DNA of 64,000 nt from Selenomonas sp. (lineage in GTDB: Bacteria > Bacillota_C > Negativicutes > Selenomonadales > Selenomonadaceae), in NCBI RefSeq assembly GCF_024699275.1, contig NZ_JAILPX010000074.1:1-64000 (forward strand), written 5' to 3'. The notes beneath the pieces were generated by a model that worked only from the letters and a program-made list of their open reading frames with translations, ran no database searches and was not told where the DNA came from. Each line of letters starts with the position of its first letter. The stretch's first letter is position 1. A program made the position numbers and the translations under genes. Shown one piece after another: positions 44,106 through 53,393 of the stretch.

Positions 44106-45791
44106 TCAGAAAAATTTGTACAACTGGAACCAAAGGCGTCCATTACAATCATCATCCGATTCTGCGTTTTCTGAGCCAAGTTTCCAGGCATAATGTAACC
44201 GGGCTGCCCAATTATCTTCATGACTCCAGTTGACGCCCAGTCCCGCTCCATATAAACTGCGTCCATTCCCGCGACTGGCTGTACGGCTGTTTCCATCATG
44301 ATAAGCATCCACATGACCTCCATCGACAAAGGCAATCAGCTGCCAGGTATTGGGATTATTCTCACGGCTTGGCAGATTCCAGCGCAGCTCGGTCGTCCAG
44401 CGCCAGCCATCATCCCCAGACGCCTCTCCCTGTGGATAAGCGCGGACACCATAAGGTCCACCCAGGGTAAATTTTTCGGACCCATCCAGATTCTTACCGG
44501 CCCATTGGCGCTCATAGCTCAGCCATAACGCCACCCGGTCGTTCACCCGTTGTAAGCGGGTAAGGCTGAGATGATATTTATCAAAATGGCCATCTGTATG
44601 CGTTCCGTTCCGTAGACCTGGGGCTTCTATGGCATCTAGTTGACGTTGCAAATCATTTTCTAAAAATAAACGGCCATTTGTATACGTCAGCGCCCAGGTG
44701 TTCTTTCCACCAGAAGCAAAGGTATCCAGTTGGTCGCCATGAAGCATAATCGACCAATTCTTTGCCTCTTTTGGGTTGTCCAGAACGGCAAAAGAAGAAG
44801 ACTCGGAGCGCAATTTTTTCCAATCGAAACGAGCCGTTGCATACCAATTGATATTGCGGCTTCGCTTGAAATTATGCTGCCACCAAATACTGGTTGTATC
44901 GGCTTTACCCGTCAACCCCATTGGCGCAAACCGATCGGCCAATGCATAACGCGACTTGCCATAGCTGATTCCCAGTTTATTTCCCCGATGGGAAACAGGC
45001 GTCACATAGGATATTGACCCGCTCCAGGTGTCACTGCCATGATTGGCAAGCACACTGCCAATGGAGAACAAATCCCCTTGGCGAAATGGACTGGCGTAAT
45101 TCACAAAAGCGCTGTACTGGTACTTTCCTGTATAGCGGTATCCACCATTGTCAAATCCTACATATCCCCATATACGATTTCCTTTAGGCTTAACCTGTAC
45201 AAGCAAATCAGTCGTGCCGGGTTTACTGCCGGCCTTAAGCTGCGTTTTTGCCTCTACACGCTGTAAATCCCCGGTCAGCCAGACACCGCGCTCCAGATTC
45301 CTGTGTTTGACCACATCTCCTTTACGGATGCCGATTTCACGGCGCAGGGCTTCTTCCTGAACATAGGTTTCATTCTTGACGATTACATTGTCGTAATGCC
45401 CTGGTACAATGCGCATTTCCACCAGACCTTTAGTGAAATCCTGCGGCGGCAAATAGACCATTGCCACAAAATAGCCTTTCCCGCGCAGGTGCTTCTGTAC
45501 CTCCTGTGCCTGTTCCTCCAACTGATGGATGGTCGCATTTTTTCGCTTATGTTTGTCTAAAAGCTGCTGCAACTCATCGTCAGTTACCGGGTTTTCTCCG
45601 GAAAAGACATAGCGGGCAACTGTGATGGACGGCTCAGCCTGCCCTGTTGCTTTCTTGGCAGCATCTGCCAGTCCTGTTGGAATTCCTATCAGGAAAATAC
45701 CCGTCACGGCGCCTGCCGTAAATTTTGTCCACAAATTCCTTGTCTTGTTTTTCCGAATATGTCTTGCCTGTCCACGGACATGCCTTCCCAT
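44106..45791 (-). CDS. Two-partner-secretion outer-membrane transporter (TpsB, ShlB/FhaC/HecB family)
   Basis: 561 residues. A signal region ends near LADAA. POTRA-type domains follow (ITVARYVFSGENPVTDDELQQLL, GYFVAMVYLPPQDFTKGLVEMRIVPG), then a 16-strand-type barrel with the conserved loop-6 motif LGGPYGVRAYPQGEASGDDG and a C-terminal FQLYKFF ending in Phe. It moves the exoprotein across the outer membrane. GAGAGGAG lies upstream of the ATG. tpsB precedes tpsA with almost no gap, the normal TPS order. Confidence 0.92.
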   Translation of the reverse strand: MGRHVRGQARHIRKNKTRNLWTKFTAGAVTGIFLIGIPTGLADAAKKATGQAEPSITVARYVFSGENPVTDDELQQLLDKHKRKNATIHQLEEQAQEVQKHLRGKGYFVAMVYLPPQDFTKGLVEMRIVPGHYDNVIVKNETYVQEEALRREIGIRKGDVVKHRNLERGVWLTGDLQRVEAKTQLKAGSKPGTTDLLVQVKPKGNRIWGYVGFDNGGYRYTGKYQYSAFVNYASPFRQGDLFSIGSVLANHGSDTWSGSISYVTPVSHRGNKLGISYGKSRYALADRFAPMGLTGKADTTSIWWQHNFKRSRNINWYATARFDWKKLRSESSSFAVLDNPKEAKNWSIMLHGDQLDTFASGGKNTWALTYTNGRLFLENDLQRQLDAIEAPGLRNGTHTDGHFDKYHLSLTRLQRVNDRVALWLSYERQWAGKNLDGSEKFTLGGPYGVRAYPQGEASGDDGWRWTTELRWNLPSRENNPNTWQLIAFVDGGHVDAYHDGNSRTASRGNGRSLYGAGLGVNWSHEDNWAARLHYAWKLGSENAESDDDCNGRLWFQLYKFF

Positions 45792-45868
45792 TCAGATACT
45801 CCTCTCTTACAATCCTTTTTATTCGATCCTTTTAATCGTATTTTAATATTATCGCCATTCTGTATAGA

Positions 45869-45892
45869 CCAAAAGGCCATATGTCCTTTTGG
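45869..45892. promoter_or_regulatory. 24-bp palindrome upstream of tpsB (candidate operator)
   Basis: CCAAAAGG and CCTTTTGG flank a central CATATG with one base either side, a nearly perfect dyad. It lies 78 bp before the tpsB start, near AT-rich -10-like sequences. The binding protein is unknown. Confidence 0.45.
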
Positions 45893-45922
45893 TTTATAAT
45901 TTGCAAACAAGTAATTCTAACA

Positions 45923-45960
45923 AAAAAGACGATATGATTCAAGGGTAGAATCATATCGTC
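45923..45960 (-). terminator. Terminator after Pro-rich paralogue 2
   Basis: GACGATATGATTC and GAATCATATCGTC form a 13-bp stem; the minus-strand side ends in TTTTTTG. Confidence 0.85.
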
Positions 45961-45977
45961 CGAAATAAATTTTTCGC

Positions 45978-46325
45978 TTATCCTTTATCTTTTTGCTGAT
46001 TATGCTGCGCTCCATCAGGGGGAGGCAAAGAATTTCCGTCTTTATCTTTAGGGGGTTCAGGCGGCTGTTCGCCATTCTGATTCACACCATTATGCCCCTG
46101 TACTTTATCATCAGGTGGTGGGAGAGGATTGCCGTTTTCATCCTTAGGCGGTTCAGGCGACTGCTCGCCGTTCTTCATCTTGGGTGGCTGACTGTTTTGG
46201 GTGCTTTGACTTACCTGTTGAATACCAGCCGTATCCAGCGAATAATAAGCAGGCGCCATTACCGGAAGAGCACCTAAAGCTGCAATTCCTGCTACAATGC
46301 CAGCTAATAAAAGTTTCTTGCTCAT
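45978..46325 (-). CDS. Secreted proline-rich repeat protein, paralogue 2
   Basis: About 115 residues, closely related to 32065-32409. The signal peptide is MSKKLLLAGIVAGIAALGA, followed by QQVSQSTQNSQPPKMKNGEQ and two repeats of the GEQPPEPPKDxxGxxLPPPD type. About 100 bp upstream, including AGATTAAATTGTGCTTAGC and GGCGATTAAAA, is also conserved with the other copy, so the two arose by duplication and probably share regulation. It lies just upstream of tpsB with its own terminator. Function is unknown. Confidence 0.72.
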   Translation of the reverse strand: MSKKLLLAGIVAGIAALGALPVMAPAYYSLDTAGIQQVSQSTQNSQPPKMKNGEQSPEPPKDENGNPLPPPDDKVQGHNGVNQNGEQPPEPPKDKDGNSLPPPDGAQHNQQKDKG

Positions 46326-46454
46326 GTGTCTCATCCTTTCGTCACAAACAACATGTTAACCATCTACATGTTGTAAGTATATCCGCTGCAGATTAAATTG
46401 TGCTTAGCAGGCGATTAAAAATACGTTAGAATTTCTTTTACCAAAGGTACCTGC

Positions 46455-46504
46455 TCCATAAAAATAGCTATGACCGACCTTTGCAAGGCACAATCATAGC
46501 TATT
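46455..46504 (-). terminator. Terminator after the chemoreceptor gene
   Basis: AATAGCTATGA (46463-46473) pairs with TCATAGCTATT (46494-46504); the minus-strand end continues TTTTATGG. Confidence 0.65.
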
Positions 46505-46517
46505 GCCTGTGTATTTT

Positions 46518-48197
46518 TTAGACTTTGAATTTGCTGACTTCGTCTCGCAGGGATTTTGCCAGGCTGGCTAACTGCTGGCAGGCATCCGTGATTTCATGCA
46601 TGGTGGCAGCCTGTTCTTCGGTGGCTGCAGAAACATTTTGCGCTTCGTCGGTGGAAACCTTGCTGGAATCAACGACGCCCTTCATGCTGTTGGCTGTCTC
46701 ATGGCTGGCATTGTTCAACAGTTCAATATGACCAATGGACTCCATGACCTTATCGTTTAACTTGCCAACATACTCTTCAATAATCTTAAAGGATTCACCG
46801 GTGGCCGATACGATGGCTGCCCCCTCTCCCACGCTTTTATTTCCTTCACTGATGGACTGTACCGCCAGTTCTGTATCGGACTGAATGGCGGTTACCAGTT
46901 GAGTGATTTCCTGGGTAGCATTGCGGGACTGCTCGGCCAGTTTGCGGATTTCTTCAGCCACGACAGCAAAGCCACGGCCAGCTTCGCCGGCTCTGGCCGC
47001 TTCAATGGCAGCATTCAGCGCCAACAGATTGGTCTGTCCTGCGATATTGGAAATGGTCTCTACAATCATGCCAATCTCGGATGAACGTTTTCCCAAGGTT
47101 CCCACCACATTGGCAGAGGCATTTACCTGATTGGCGATATTCTTGATCTGTTCCACTGCCTGACCGACGGTCTTACGGCCGTCAATGGCTTTTTCCTTGC
47201 TTTGCTGGGCAACATTGGCCATGATTTCGGCATCGGCATGGAGAGTATGCATCTTATCGCGCATATTATTGGCACTATCCTGCAGCGTATTGATGGTGAT
47301 GATTTGTTCATGGGTACCCTCGGCCAGTTTCACCGCACTTTCTGCAACCTGCTGGATGGATACACTGGTCTGTTCTGCCTGGGTGGTTAAGGTAGCTGCT
47401 GAATCGGCAACACTGGAGGAAGATTGCTCCACACCAGACAGAAGACTGCGCAGCTTATCCTTCATCTGATTAGCGCTGGCCGCCAGTTCACCAATTTCAT
47501 CGGGACTAACCTCCAGGGATTGACCGCGCATATCCCCTTCTGCAATTTTCTGCATAGCGCTATTTACCAGCTTCAAGGGGGCCATTGTTCTACCCGTCAA
47601 AATCCAGGTGGCTACTCCCATGAGGGCAATGATCACGAATAGTGCAATAATCATGGACCAGATGAACTTAGCCTGAATATCATCCAACTGATGAACAGAC
47701 AGCCCTACAAACACCATGCCGATTACCTTTCCAGAGGCATCCTTAATGGGTCTGTAGGCACTTTCATAGCTTTCACCAAGGACTTCTGCGCTCCCGGTGT
47801 AAGCCTGTCCCTGTTTCAGCACAATTTCCTGAACTTTAGCGGATGCCGGTGTTCCCACAGAACGTTTACCTTCCTTTTGGACGGTAGTCGTTACACGATT
47901 TTCTCCCTTGAAAAAGGTTACATGGCCGCTGACCATCTTCCCCAGAGCATCCACTTCCGCGTCAGCACCTTCGATTCGCTTATCGCCCTTAAAGAGCAGA
48001 TTATTTTCCAGATGCCAGTCTCCAGGGTAACGCTCCTCCATGAGCTCTTGAATCAGGTTGACACTCGAATCGGCTTTCATTTGCAAGGATTTACAAAACC
48101 CTTCCATCGCATTGTAATAGCCAATCATGCCAACACATAAGCAAGCAATTACAATGAATAGATTTATGCCTAAAACCGCTTTGGTCTGTAACTTCAT
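46518..48197 (-). CDS. Methyl-accepting chemotaxis protein
   Basis: 559 residues. The N-terminal helix ([22 protein letters not shown]) is followed by a single-Cache periplasmic sensor ([43 protein letters not shown]), a second helix, HAMP, and the cytoplasmic signalling domain. The hairpin tip carries [43 protein letters not shown]. It reports a ligand, probably a small carboxylate by Cache type, to CheA/CheW. ATG 48197 is chosen because GGAGG lies 9 bases upstream. No che genes are nearby. Confidence 0.92.
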   Translation of the reverse strand: MKLQTKAVLGINLFIVIACLCVGMIGYYNAMEGFCKSLQMKADSSVNLIQELMEERYPGDWHLENNLLFKGDKRIEGADAEVDALGKMVSGHVTFFKGENRVTTTVQKEGKRSVGTPASAKVQEIVLKQGQAYTGSAEVLGESYESAYRPIKDASGKVIGMVFVGLSVHQLDDIQAKFIWSMIIALFVIIALMGVATWILTGRTMAPLKLVNSAMQKIAEGDMRGQSLEVSPDEIGELAASANQMKDKLRSLLSGVEQSSSSVADSAATLTTQAEQTSVSIQQVAESAVKLAEGTHEQIITINTLQDSANNMRDKMHTLHADAEIMANVAQQSKEKAIDGRKTVGQAVEQIKNIANQVNASANVVGTLGKRSSEIGMIVETISNIAGQTNLLALNAAIEAARAGEAGRGFAVVAEEIRKLAEQSRNATQEITQLVTAIQSDTELAVQSISEGNKSVGEGAAIVSATGESFKIIEEYVGKLNDKVMESIGHIELLNNASHETANSMKGVVDSSKVSTDEAQNVSAATEEQAATMHEITDACQQLASLAKSLRDEVSKFKV

Positions 48198-48590
48198 ATT
48201 TTCCGGCCTCCTTGTTTTTAGTATTATGAATTTTTGCACTTTTAGCATTCGACAGGTCAGAATCCAATTTCTCTTCCTGGAAAGAAAGTTTCTGTAAATT
48301 CGCACGAATGCACTGTATGATTCCCCTTTTTCACACAGCCATATTCGTACTTTCTACATGGCTATCGCTTTCCTTCCGCTAAATCCCATTGCTGTTCATT
48401 TCCCCAGCTTTTTCCTCCTTCCCTGCAATAATTTCGGCGGTATACGGTTTTTTTCCTGCTGGGAAGAAGCGTTTTTCTTCCAGCATCGTCAAAAAAGCAG
48501 GTGATTGCAAATTCTTTCACGAAATATTAAGAAGATTGTGCTGTATGATTGCGAAAGGGACAATGGATGCTTTAGTCTGGAGGAATTTCT
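48198..48590. other. 393-bp intergenic stretch between divergent genes
   Basis: This gap holds the upstream regions of the chemoreceptor (minus) and the zinc-ribbon gene (plus). The only structure seen is an imperfect hairpin near 48455-48486 (TGCTGGGAAG with CTTCCAGCA). No convincing promoter or ORF was found. Confidence 0.4.
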
Positions 48591-48821
48591 ATGGTTAAGT
48601 ATTATGATGGCTGCCCGCGCTGTGGCCGACGGGATTTTGGCGAGATCCTGCATTGCAAGCGTTGCAACACCGATTTTTGTACCAAGTGCCAAGGACAAAG
48701 AAAACTTCCTGTTGGTACAGAATATGGGTGCTGTCCCCGTTGTGGTGCGGAAATCGACGATGATGATACGGTTATGGTGGTAACCACGGAAAAAGAAAAT
48801 GCCCAGAGGAAGAACGCGTAA
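48591..48821 (+). CDS. Small zinc-ribbon protein
   Basis: 76 residues with four CxxC pairs (GCPRCGRR, HCKRCNTDFCTKCQ, GCCPRCGAE), enough to bind two zinc ions, and an acidic tail. GGAGG lies 7 bases before the ATG. It may bind nucleic acid or a protein; the role is unknown. Confidence 0.75.
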   Translation: MVKYYDGCPRCGRRDFGEILHCKRCNTDFCTKCQGQRKLPVGTEYGCCPRCGAEIDDDDTVMVVTTEKENAQRKNA

Positions 48822-49067
48822 ATCCATGTTGTAGGAAAGAAGAACAAATATGCACGCCCTTCACTTCCCTAAATTGGGGGAATATAATCAAAGTTCGCTT
48901 TTAACTTAGCACCTGCCGGATAATCCGAACTTTTATGGTATAAGTTCATATTGAGGTCACATTTCTATGTTATCTTGTCCATGTGCTGTTCGGTGATGGA
49001 CAGAAAATATTTGGTTCACACGTTATGCCCCACCAGGTATTGGAAACGTGCATAGGAGGAATAGGTA

Positions 49068-49463
49068 ATGATTTCAGAGAATGTAAAAAAAGTATTTGCC
49101 GAGAACCCTTGGTTCATAGCTACCCATGGCAATGAGCTCAATGTTGTCCCTGTGGGATTCAAACACATTACCGAGGATGGTAAGTTCGCTATTGGTGCGG
49201 TTTTGCTGGATACTACCCTGGAAAACATCAAAAAAAATGGTCAGATCGCCATTGCGGTTGCCAATCCCACCACTGCGGAATCCTATCAGGTAAAAGGCAA
49301 GGCTGAGCTCTGTCAGGAAGGTGCTGCTTATGAGCAGTATGCTAAACTGGCCGAGGAAACCTTCAAAGGGGCTCATCCAGTGAAATGTGCCATCCTGGTA
49401 ACACCGGAAAAGCTCATTGTGGCAACGCCGAACAGCCGTAACCGTGAAGAACTCCCTCTCTAA
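49068..49463 (+). CDS. Pyridoxamine 5'-phosphate oxidase-like flavin protein
   Basis: 131 residues of the split-barrel FMN-binding family: FAENPWFIATHGNELNVVPVGF, AVLLDTTLENIKKNGQIAIAV, YQVKGKAELCQEG, HPVKCAILVTPEKLIVATP. Such proteins bind FMN, haem or F420-type cofactors and often reduce small molecules; the substrate is unknown. AGGAGG lies 7 bases upstream of the ATG. The ferritin-like gene follows 45 bp downstream, so a shared redox or stress role is plausible. Confidence 0.82.
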   Translation: MISENVKKVFAENPWFIATHGNELNVVPVGFKHITEDGKFAIGAVLLDTTLENIKKNGQIAIAVANPTTAESYQVKGKAELCQEGAAYEQYAKLAEETFKGAHPVKCAILVTPEKLIVATPNSRNREELPL

Positions 49464-49508
49464 AAGGCCATGCATTACCCTATTGGTTAACAAAAAGCAG
49501 GAATGATT

Positions 49509-49928
49509 ATGACGATGTTCGATTATGCACAAGATTCTAAGTTTGTAGAAATCATCAAACAGATGCAGCAGGCAGAAACCGGAGGCAGTACGCTGTATTA
49601 TACCATGGCCTTTTTAGCCAAGGAAAAGGGCTATGATGACCTCTATGAAGCCATCGTGCAAAATGCTGTAGAAGATTCTCTGCATGGCGGAATGTATAAT
49701 GCCATGTTAGGCAAAGGGAAAGAGGATGAAGAAGCCTTCTGGAAGATGGTGGTGGGTTTATATCAAGCCGAGAAAGGCGCTGAGGGCAAGCTGCGTTCCC
49801 TGGCCGATACGGTCCGCCAGGGCGGTGAAGAGCAGCTGGCTGCCTGCATTGAAGGCACCATCGAAGAGGAAAATGAGCATGCCCGCCGTTTGGAAAAGGT
49901 ATTCCAGGCCCATGGCATTGCCTACTGA
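49509..49928 (+). CDS. Ferritin-like/rubrerythrin-like protein
   Basis: About 139 residues, almost all helical. QQAETGGSTLYYTMAF, VEDSLHGGMYNAML and TIEEENEHARRLEKVF place Glu and His as in a ferritin-like di-iron four-helix bundle. There is no rubredoxin domain. ATG 49509 has AGGA six bases before it, while the ATG at 49503 abuts that site. It is co-directional with the flavin protein and may take part in peroxide or iron handling. Confidence 0.65.
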   Translation: MTMFDYAQDSKFVEIIKQMQQAETGGSTLYYTMAFLAKEKGYDDLYEAIVQNAVEDSLHGGMYNAMLGKGKEDEEAFWKMVVGLYQAEKGAEGKLRSLADTVRQGGEEQLAACIEGTIEEENEHARRLEKVFQAHGIAY

Positions 49929-49959
49929 TTTCGGGGCATTTTCACCTTCTTGACACATG

Positions 49960-50072
49960 ACTTTTGATTTGCTATACGAACAATCAATTTGATAGGTATC
50001 GCCGGGTACATCCGATGCTGGTTCCGATAGGCCTTTGCAGGAACAGCTCTGGATGTACCCTTTTTTGTTAGA
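49960..50072 (+). promoter_or_regulatory. Structured leader with terminator before gdx (candidate guanidine riboswitch)
   Basis: GGGTACATCC (50004-50013) pairs with GGATGTACCC (50051-50060) and is followed by TTTTTT. Inside it GCTGgTTCC pairs with GGAACAGC around a GATAGGCCTTTGCA loop. An intrinsic terminator directly before an SMR guanidinium exporter suggests a guanidine-responsive switch. It does not match the ykkC or mini-ykkC signatures; the guanidine-IV (mepA) class is possible but unverified. Confidence 0.5.
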
Positions 50073-50083
50073 GGAGTGTTGTT

Positions 50084-50398
50084 ATGTATTGGGCCTATCT
50101 GCTGATTGCAGGTCTATTTGAAACGTTTTGGGCGACCATGCTCAAGTTTTCCCATGGCTTCAGCAAGCCTCTCCCCACCCTCATGACGATTCTAGGGATG
50201 CTGGTGAGTTTTTACCTGCTGGCTAAAGCATTAAAAGGGATTTCTCTGGGAATGGGGTACGCTGTCTGGACTGGTATTGGCATTGTCGGCACTTTTGTCA
50301 TCAGCCTGCTGGTCTTCCAGGATTCCTTTAATCTTGGCCAATGTATCTGTGTGTTCCTTATTCTTGCAGGTATCGTGGGGCTGCGCATCTTAAGCTGA
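50084..50398 (+). CDS. gdx: SMR-family exporter, Gdx/SugE type (guanidinium)
   Basis: 104 residues with four helices: the YLLIAGLFETFWATMLKFSHGF segment with the essential Glu, LGMLVSFYLLAKALKGISLGMGYAVWTGIG, and a C-terminal LILAGIVGLRILS. The YAVWTGIG motif and LFETFWA context are those of Gdx (guanidinium/H+) rather than EmrE. These proteins work as dual-topology dimers. AGAGGAG lies 9 bases before the ATG. The structured leader with terminator just upstream supports guanidine control. Confidence 0.85.
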   Translation: MYWAYLLIAGLFETFWATMLKFSHGFSKPLPTLMTILGMLVSFYLLAKALKGISLGMGYAVWTGIGIVGTFVISLLVFQDSFNLGQCICVFLILAGIVGLRILS

Positions 50399-50425
50399 AC
50401 ACTTTTCTGGTGAAACCTATCTTAA

Positions 50426-50818
50426 TTATTCTTTTTGCAGCTTCAGATCCAGAACCGGTGTTCCATCCAGTACATCCACCCCAAGAAATTCAATGGTGGT
50501 ATCCTCGATTTTCACCACTTGGATAACCGACGCGCCGATAAGATTCGGCCTGCGGGGACTGCGGGTGGCAAAGACTCCGGTCAGTGGACCTGTACCCCGT
50601 TTTTGGACCTGCAGGTTATGTTCCGTTCCCTGATGGAAATGAAAGAGCATCAAGAGTTTCATGCCGGGCTCCACGCCCAGCAAGGCATCTTTATACGCCG
50701 GCAGGATAGTTAGCGTGGCGGTGTGCCGGCCGCTTTCGGTATAGTATTTGGGTGCATCCTCCCGATTCTTAAAAGGGGATTTGATATAGCCGATGGGCTG
50801 AAATTCAATGGGCTTCAT
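50426..50818 (-). CDS. trmO: tRNA (N6-threonylcarbamoyladenosine-37-N6)-methyltransferase TrmO
   Basis: 130 residues of the TsaA/TrmO family. Typical marks are FQPIGYIKSPFKNREDAP, GVEPGMKLLMLFHFH, GVFATRSPRRPNLIGASVIQV and GVDVLDGTPVLDLK. It methylates t6A37 in tRNA with SAM. ATG 50818 has GAGGAG upstream and is preferred to an in-frame ATG five codons earlier. It is convergent with gdx. Confidence 0.9.
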   Translation of the reverse strand: MKPIEFQPIGYIKSPFKNREDAPKYYTESGRHTATLTILPAYKDALLGVEPGMKLLMLFHFHQGTEHNLQVQKRGTGPLTGVFATRSPRRPNLIGASVIQVVKIEDTTIEFLGVDVLDGTPVLDLKLQKE

Positions 50819-51021
50819 GTTTATACTCCTCATTCTTCACACTGTTGCAACGAGGTAACTATTCCCTATCGATTGCATAAATACCTGCTTGATTTCAGGC
50901 GGCTTATGCGAATTTCTATCGTTACAATCTTCCCCAAAGGCAGGTAAAAACCAACAATTCCGCGAATTATTAGAGCGAGAGGCTATGCTGTAAGATTTTA
51001 TTATGTTTATGGAGGTATTCT

Positions 51022-52302
51022 GTGAACGAAAATACCTTATCGCAGACCAGGGAGCACACAGAATTGGAAACGGTACTGTTTGCGGGAACGATTTTAGTCA
51101 GCAGTGGTTCTGAAGTACAGCGGACAGAAGATACACTGCATCATATTGCCCTGTCCATGAAAATGCGCTATTTGGATGCTTTTGTCACCAATCGGGGAAT
51201 CTTTGCCACCGGGGAAAAAGCCAATGGACAAATCGAAACCCGGGTGGTCAGTGTACCGGAAACGGATGTCAATATCGATAAGATTGAAGCCGTAAATGAA
51301 TTGTCGCGGAAGATAGCATCTCAGGAAACCAGTACCAGTGTTATTTGGTCTGAATTGGACAAGATTAATCGCTGCGCGGATTATTCTTCGGCCAGCCGAG
51401 TTCTTGCCTATGGACTGGGGGCGCTGTGTTTCAGCTATGCCATCGGTACGTCGGTTCGTGATTCGCTCTGTGCAGCGATTATCGGCCTCCTTATCGGTTT
51501 TTTTATGCTGCATATTCATCGCTGGATAAAAGCCAAGGTACTGATTACGATTCTGGCCAGTGCGTTGATTGCCCTGTTGGGTAACCTATGCCTGCACCTT
51601 GGTGTCGGCGAATATCTTCCCGTTATCATCCTGGGGGTCATGATTGACCTTGTTCCCGGGGTTCCCTTTGTCAATGCTGTGCGGGAATTCAGCCAAAATA
51701 ATTTTTCTACTGGCGTAACCCTGTTGATGAGTGCTCTGCTGAGCTGCGTTTCTATGGCTGCCGGTGTGGCATCGGTACAGCTCTTTATGCCTGACTCGGT
51801 GTTAGTTTCGATGGTATTCAGCAATGCAGATGATATCGGTTATCCCATTATGCTGATGCGCAGCATAATGGCGGGCATTGGCACAACAGCCTTTTGCGTG
51901 ATGTTTCGGGTTCGTCAGAATCATTTTGGGGATTGTGGCCTATTGGGGGCGATAACCTGGTTTATCTATATGGATATTTGCAGTGGGACAGGAAACGGCT
52001 TACTAGCGGTGTTTATCAGCGGCTTACTGGTATCCATTGTTTCACGTATATTGGCCGTAACACGGAAATGTCCGGTAATTGTCTTCCTGATGACCAGCCT
52101 GTTTCCCCTGCTCCCTGGAATCAGCTTTTATATGGCTGTCTATTATCTGTTGGCGGGACTAGGGACCTTAGCCTTGGATTACGCCATGAAAAGCTTTCTG
52201 ATTGCCTTTACCCTTGCCGTTTCCATTGTTCTGATCCAGCAAATATCGGTAAATCCCCGCTATCGAAAATGGCCCACCATGCGTTTTTATAAGCAAAAAT
52301 AG
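51022..52302 (+). CDS. Threonine/serine exporter family protein (ThrE, fused halves)
   Basis: 426 residues. The N-terminal soluble part (FAGTILVSSGSEVQRTEDTLHHIA, AFVTNRGIF) is the DUF1212/ThrE domain. Two sets of five helices follow, the second resembling the DUF3815/ThrE_2 half (GAITWFIYMDICSG...SRILAVTRKCPVIVFLMTSLFPLLPGISFY). In ThrE these domains export threonine and serine. GTG at 51022 has GGAGG six bases upstream. Confidence 0.85.
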   Translation: MNENTLSQTREHTELETVLFAGTILVSSGSEVQRTEDTLHHIALSMKMRYLDAFVTNRGIFATGEKANGQIETRVVSVPETDVNIDKIEAVNELSRKIASQETSTSVIWSELDKINRCADYSSASRVLAYGLGALCFSYAIGTSVRDSLCAAIIGLLIGFFMLHIHRWIKAKVLITILASALIALLGNLCLHLGVGEYLPVIILGVMIDLVPGVPFVNAVREFSQNNFSTGVTLLMSALLSCVSMAAGVASVQLFMPDSVLVSMVFSNADDIGYPIMLMRSIMAGIGTTAFCVMFRVRQNHFGDCGLLGAITWFIYMDICSGTGNGLLAVFISGLLVSIVSRILAVTRKCPVIVFLMTSLFPLLPGISFYMAVYYLLAGLGTLALDYAMKSFLIAFTLAVSIVLIQQISVNPRYRKWPTMRFYKQK

Positions 52303-52430
52303 AACAAAGGGAAGTTTTGAGGAATCCCGTGATGAAATTTTCTTTGTAATCGTAACAAATGTAATAGCCTTATACAACCAGTCCTGATAAACTGATTGCA
52401 GAAAAAACACGGGCGTGAGGAGATTCGTAT

Positions 52431-53324
52431 ATGGAACTGGATAAGGCGATGAGGGATTATCTGCAAAAGCAGGGAATCTTCTATAAGATGTTTGATGTGA
52501 TTCGTCTGGTGGAACAGAACGGCAATTATGTATGCAGCTATCATACCGATGGCTCCTGTACCGTAACCCATGAAAGTTGTTATTCCTTTTGGGGACGAAA
52601 GCATCCCTGCAGCAACTGTGTATCCCGACAGGCCTATAATGAGAACCGCCAGCATGTGAAATTTGAATATGCCCGGGGCCGCTATTATTTTGTCGTTGCC
52701 CGGCCCGTTATGCTGGAAGGGCATCGCTATGCCTTGGAATGCGTTATGGATGTAACAGAACAGTTTACCCAGTACAATCCCGGGGAAGAGAATTTCGTCA
52801 TGAATCTCGTACATGAATTGGAGCGGGTGTCCGCCCGCGATTCCTTTACGGGCCTTTATAACAAGAAATATCTGCTGGATAACTTGAATAAACTGCTGCA
52901 GAAGCGTCAGAATGCCATGCCCCCTGCTCCACTTTATCTGGCCCTTTGGGATATCGACTGCTTTAAGCAGGTCAATGATACCTACGGTCACGATATGGGC
53001 GATAAAGTCTTGCTCAATGTGGCACAGATTCTGCAGAAGAACACAAAAAAAGACGCCGGCTGGGCGGCCCGCTTTGGCGGCGATGAATTTGCTGTGGTAT
53101 TTTATGATCAGGAAAAAAAAAGATGTGATGCCCTGTTGCAGCATATCCAACAGGAAATTGCGAATACGACCTATACCTGCACTGCTGACGATAAGCAGGT
53201 TTCCTTTCAGGTTACGGCCAGCTTTGGCCTGTCCGATGTGGTCCGCGCTCCGAATGCCGAAACAGCCATCAGCATGGTGGATAAGCCCCTTTATAGCTGC
53301 AAATATATCCACCATAGGAATTGA
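52431..53324 (+). CDS. Diguanylate cyclase with Cys-rich PAS-like sensor
   Basis: 297 residues. The N-terminal ~115 residues form a PAS-like domain with a cysteine cluster (TVTHESCYSFWGRKHPCSNC). The C-terminal GGDEF domain has DSFTGLYNKKYL, LWDIDCFKQVNDTYGHDMGD and the active-site RFGGDEFAVVF, so it should make cyclic di-GMP from two GTP. No RxxD inhibitory site is obvious before GGDEF. It is soluble. GAGGAG lies upstream of the ATG. The cysteines suggest metal, haem or redox sensing; this is inference. Confidence 0.88.
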   Translation: MELDKAMRDYLQKQGIFYKMFDVIRLVEQNGNYVCSYHTDGSCTVTHESCYSFWGRKHPCSNCVSRQAYNENRQHVKFEYARGRYYFVVARPVMLEGHRYALECVMDVTEQFTQYNPGEENFVMNLVHELERVSARDSFTGLYNKKYLLDNLNKLLQKRQNAMPPAPLYLALWDIDCFKQVNDTYGHDMGDKVLLNVAQILQKNTKKDAGWAARFGGDEFAVVFYDQEKKRCDALLQHIQQEIANTTYTCTADDKQVSFQVTASFGLSDVVRAPNAETAISMVDKPLYSCKYIHHRN

Positions 53325-53335
53325 TTGCCATACGA

Positions 53336-53387
53336 AAAAAGTGCTCCCCTCGCTTAATTCAGTAAAGCAAGGAGAGCACTTTTTTCT
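53336..53387. terminator. Bidirectional terminator
   Basis: AAAAAAGTGCTCCC...GAGAGCACTTTTTT brackets a stem between the convergent cyclase gene and the 66-aa gene. Confidence 0.8.
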
Positions 53388-53393
53388 ATATCT

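Noticed and set aside
52287..53315. 342-codon minus-strand frame
   Set aside because: Antisense to the GGDEF gene; its residues show no domain and the plus-strand gene is unambiguous.
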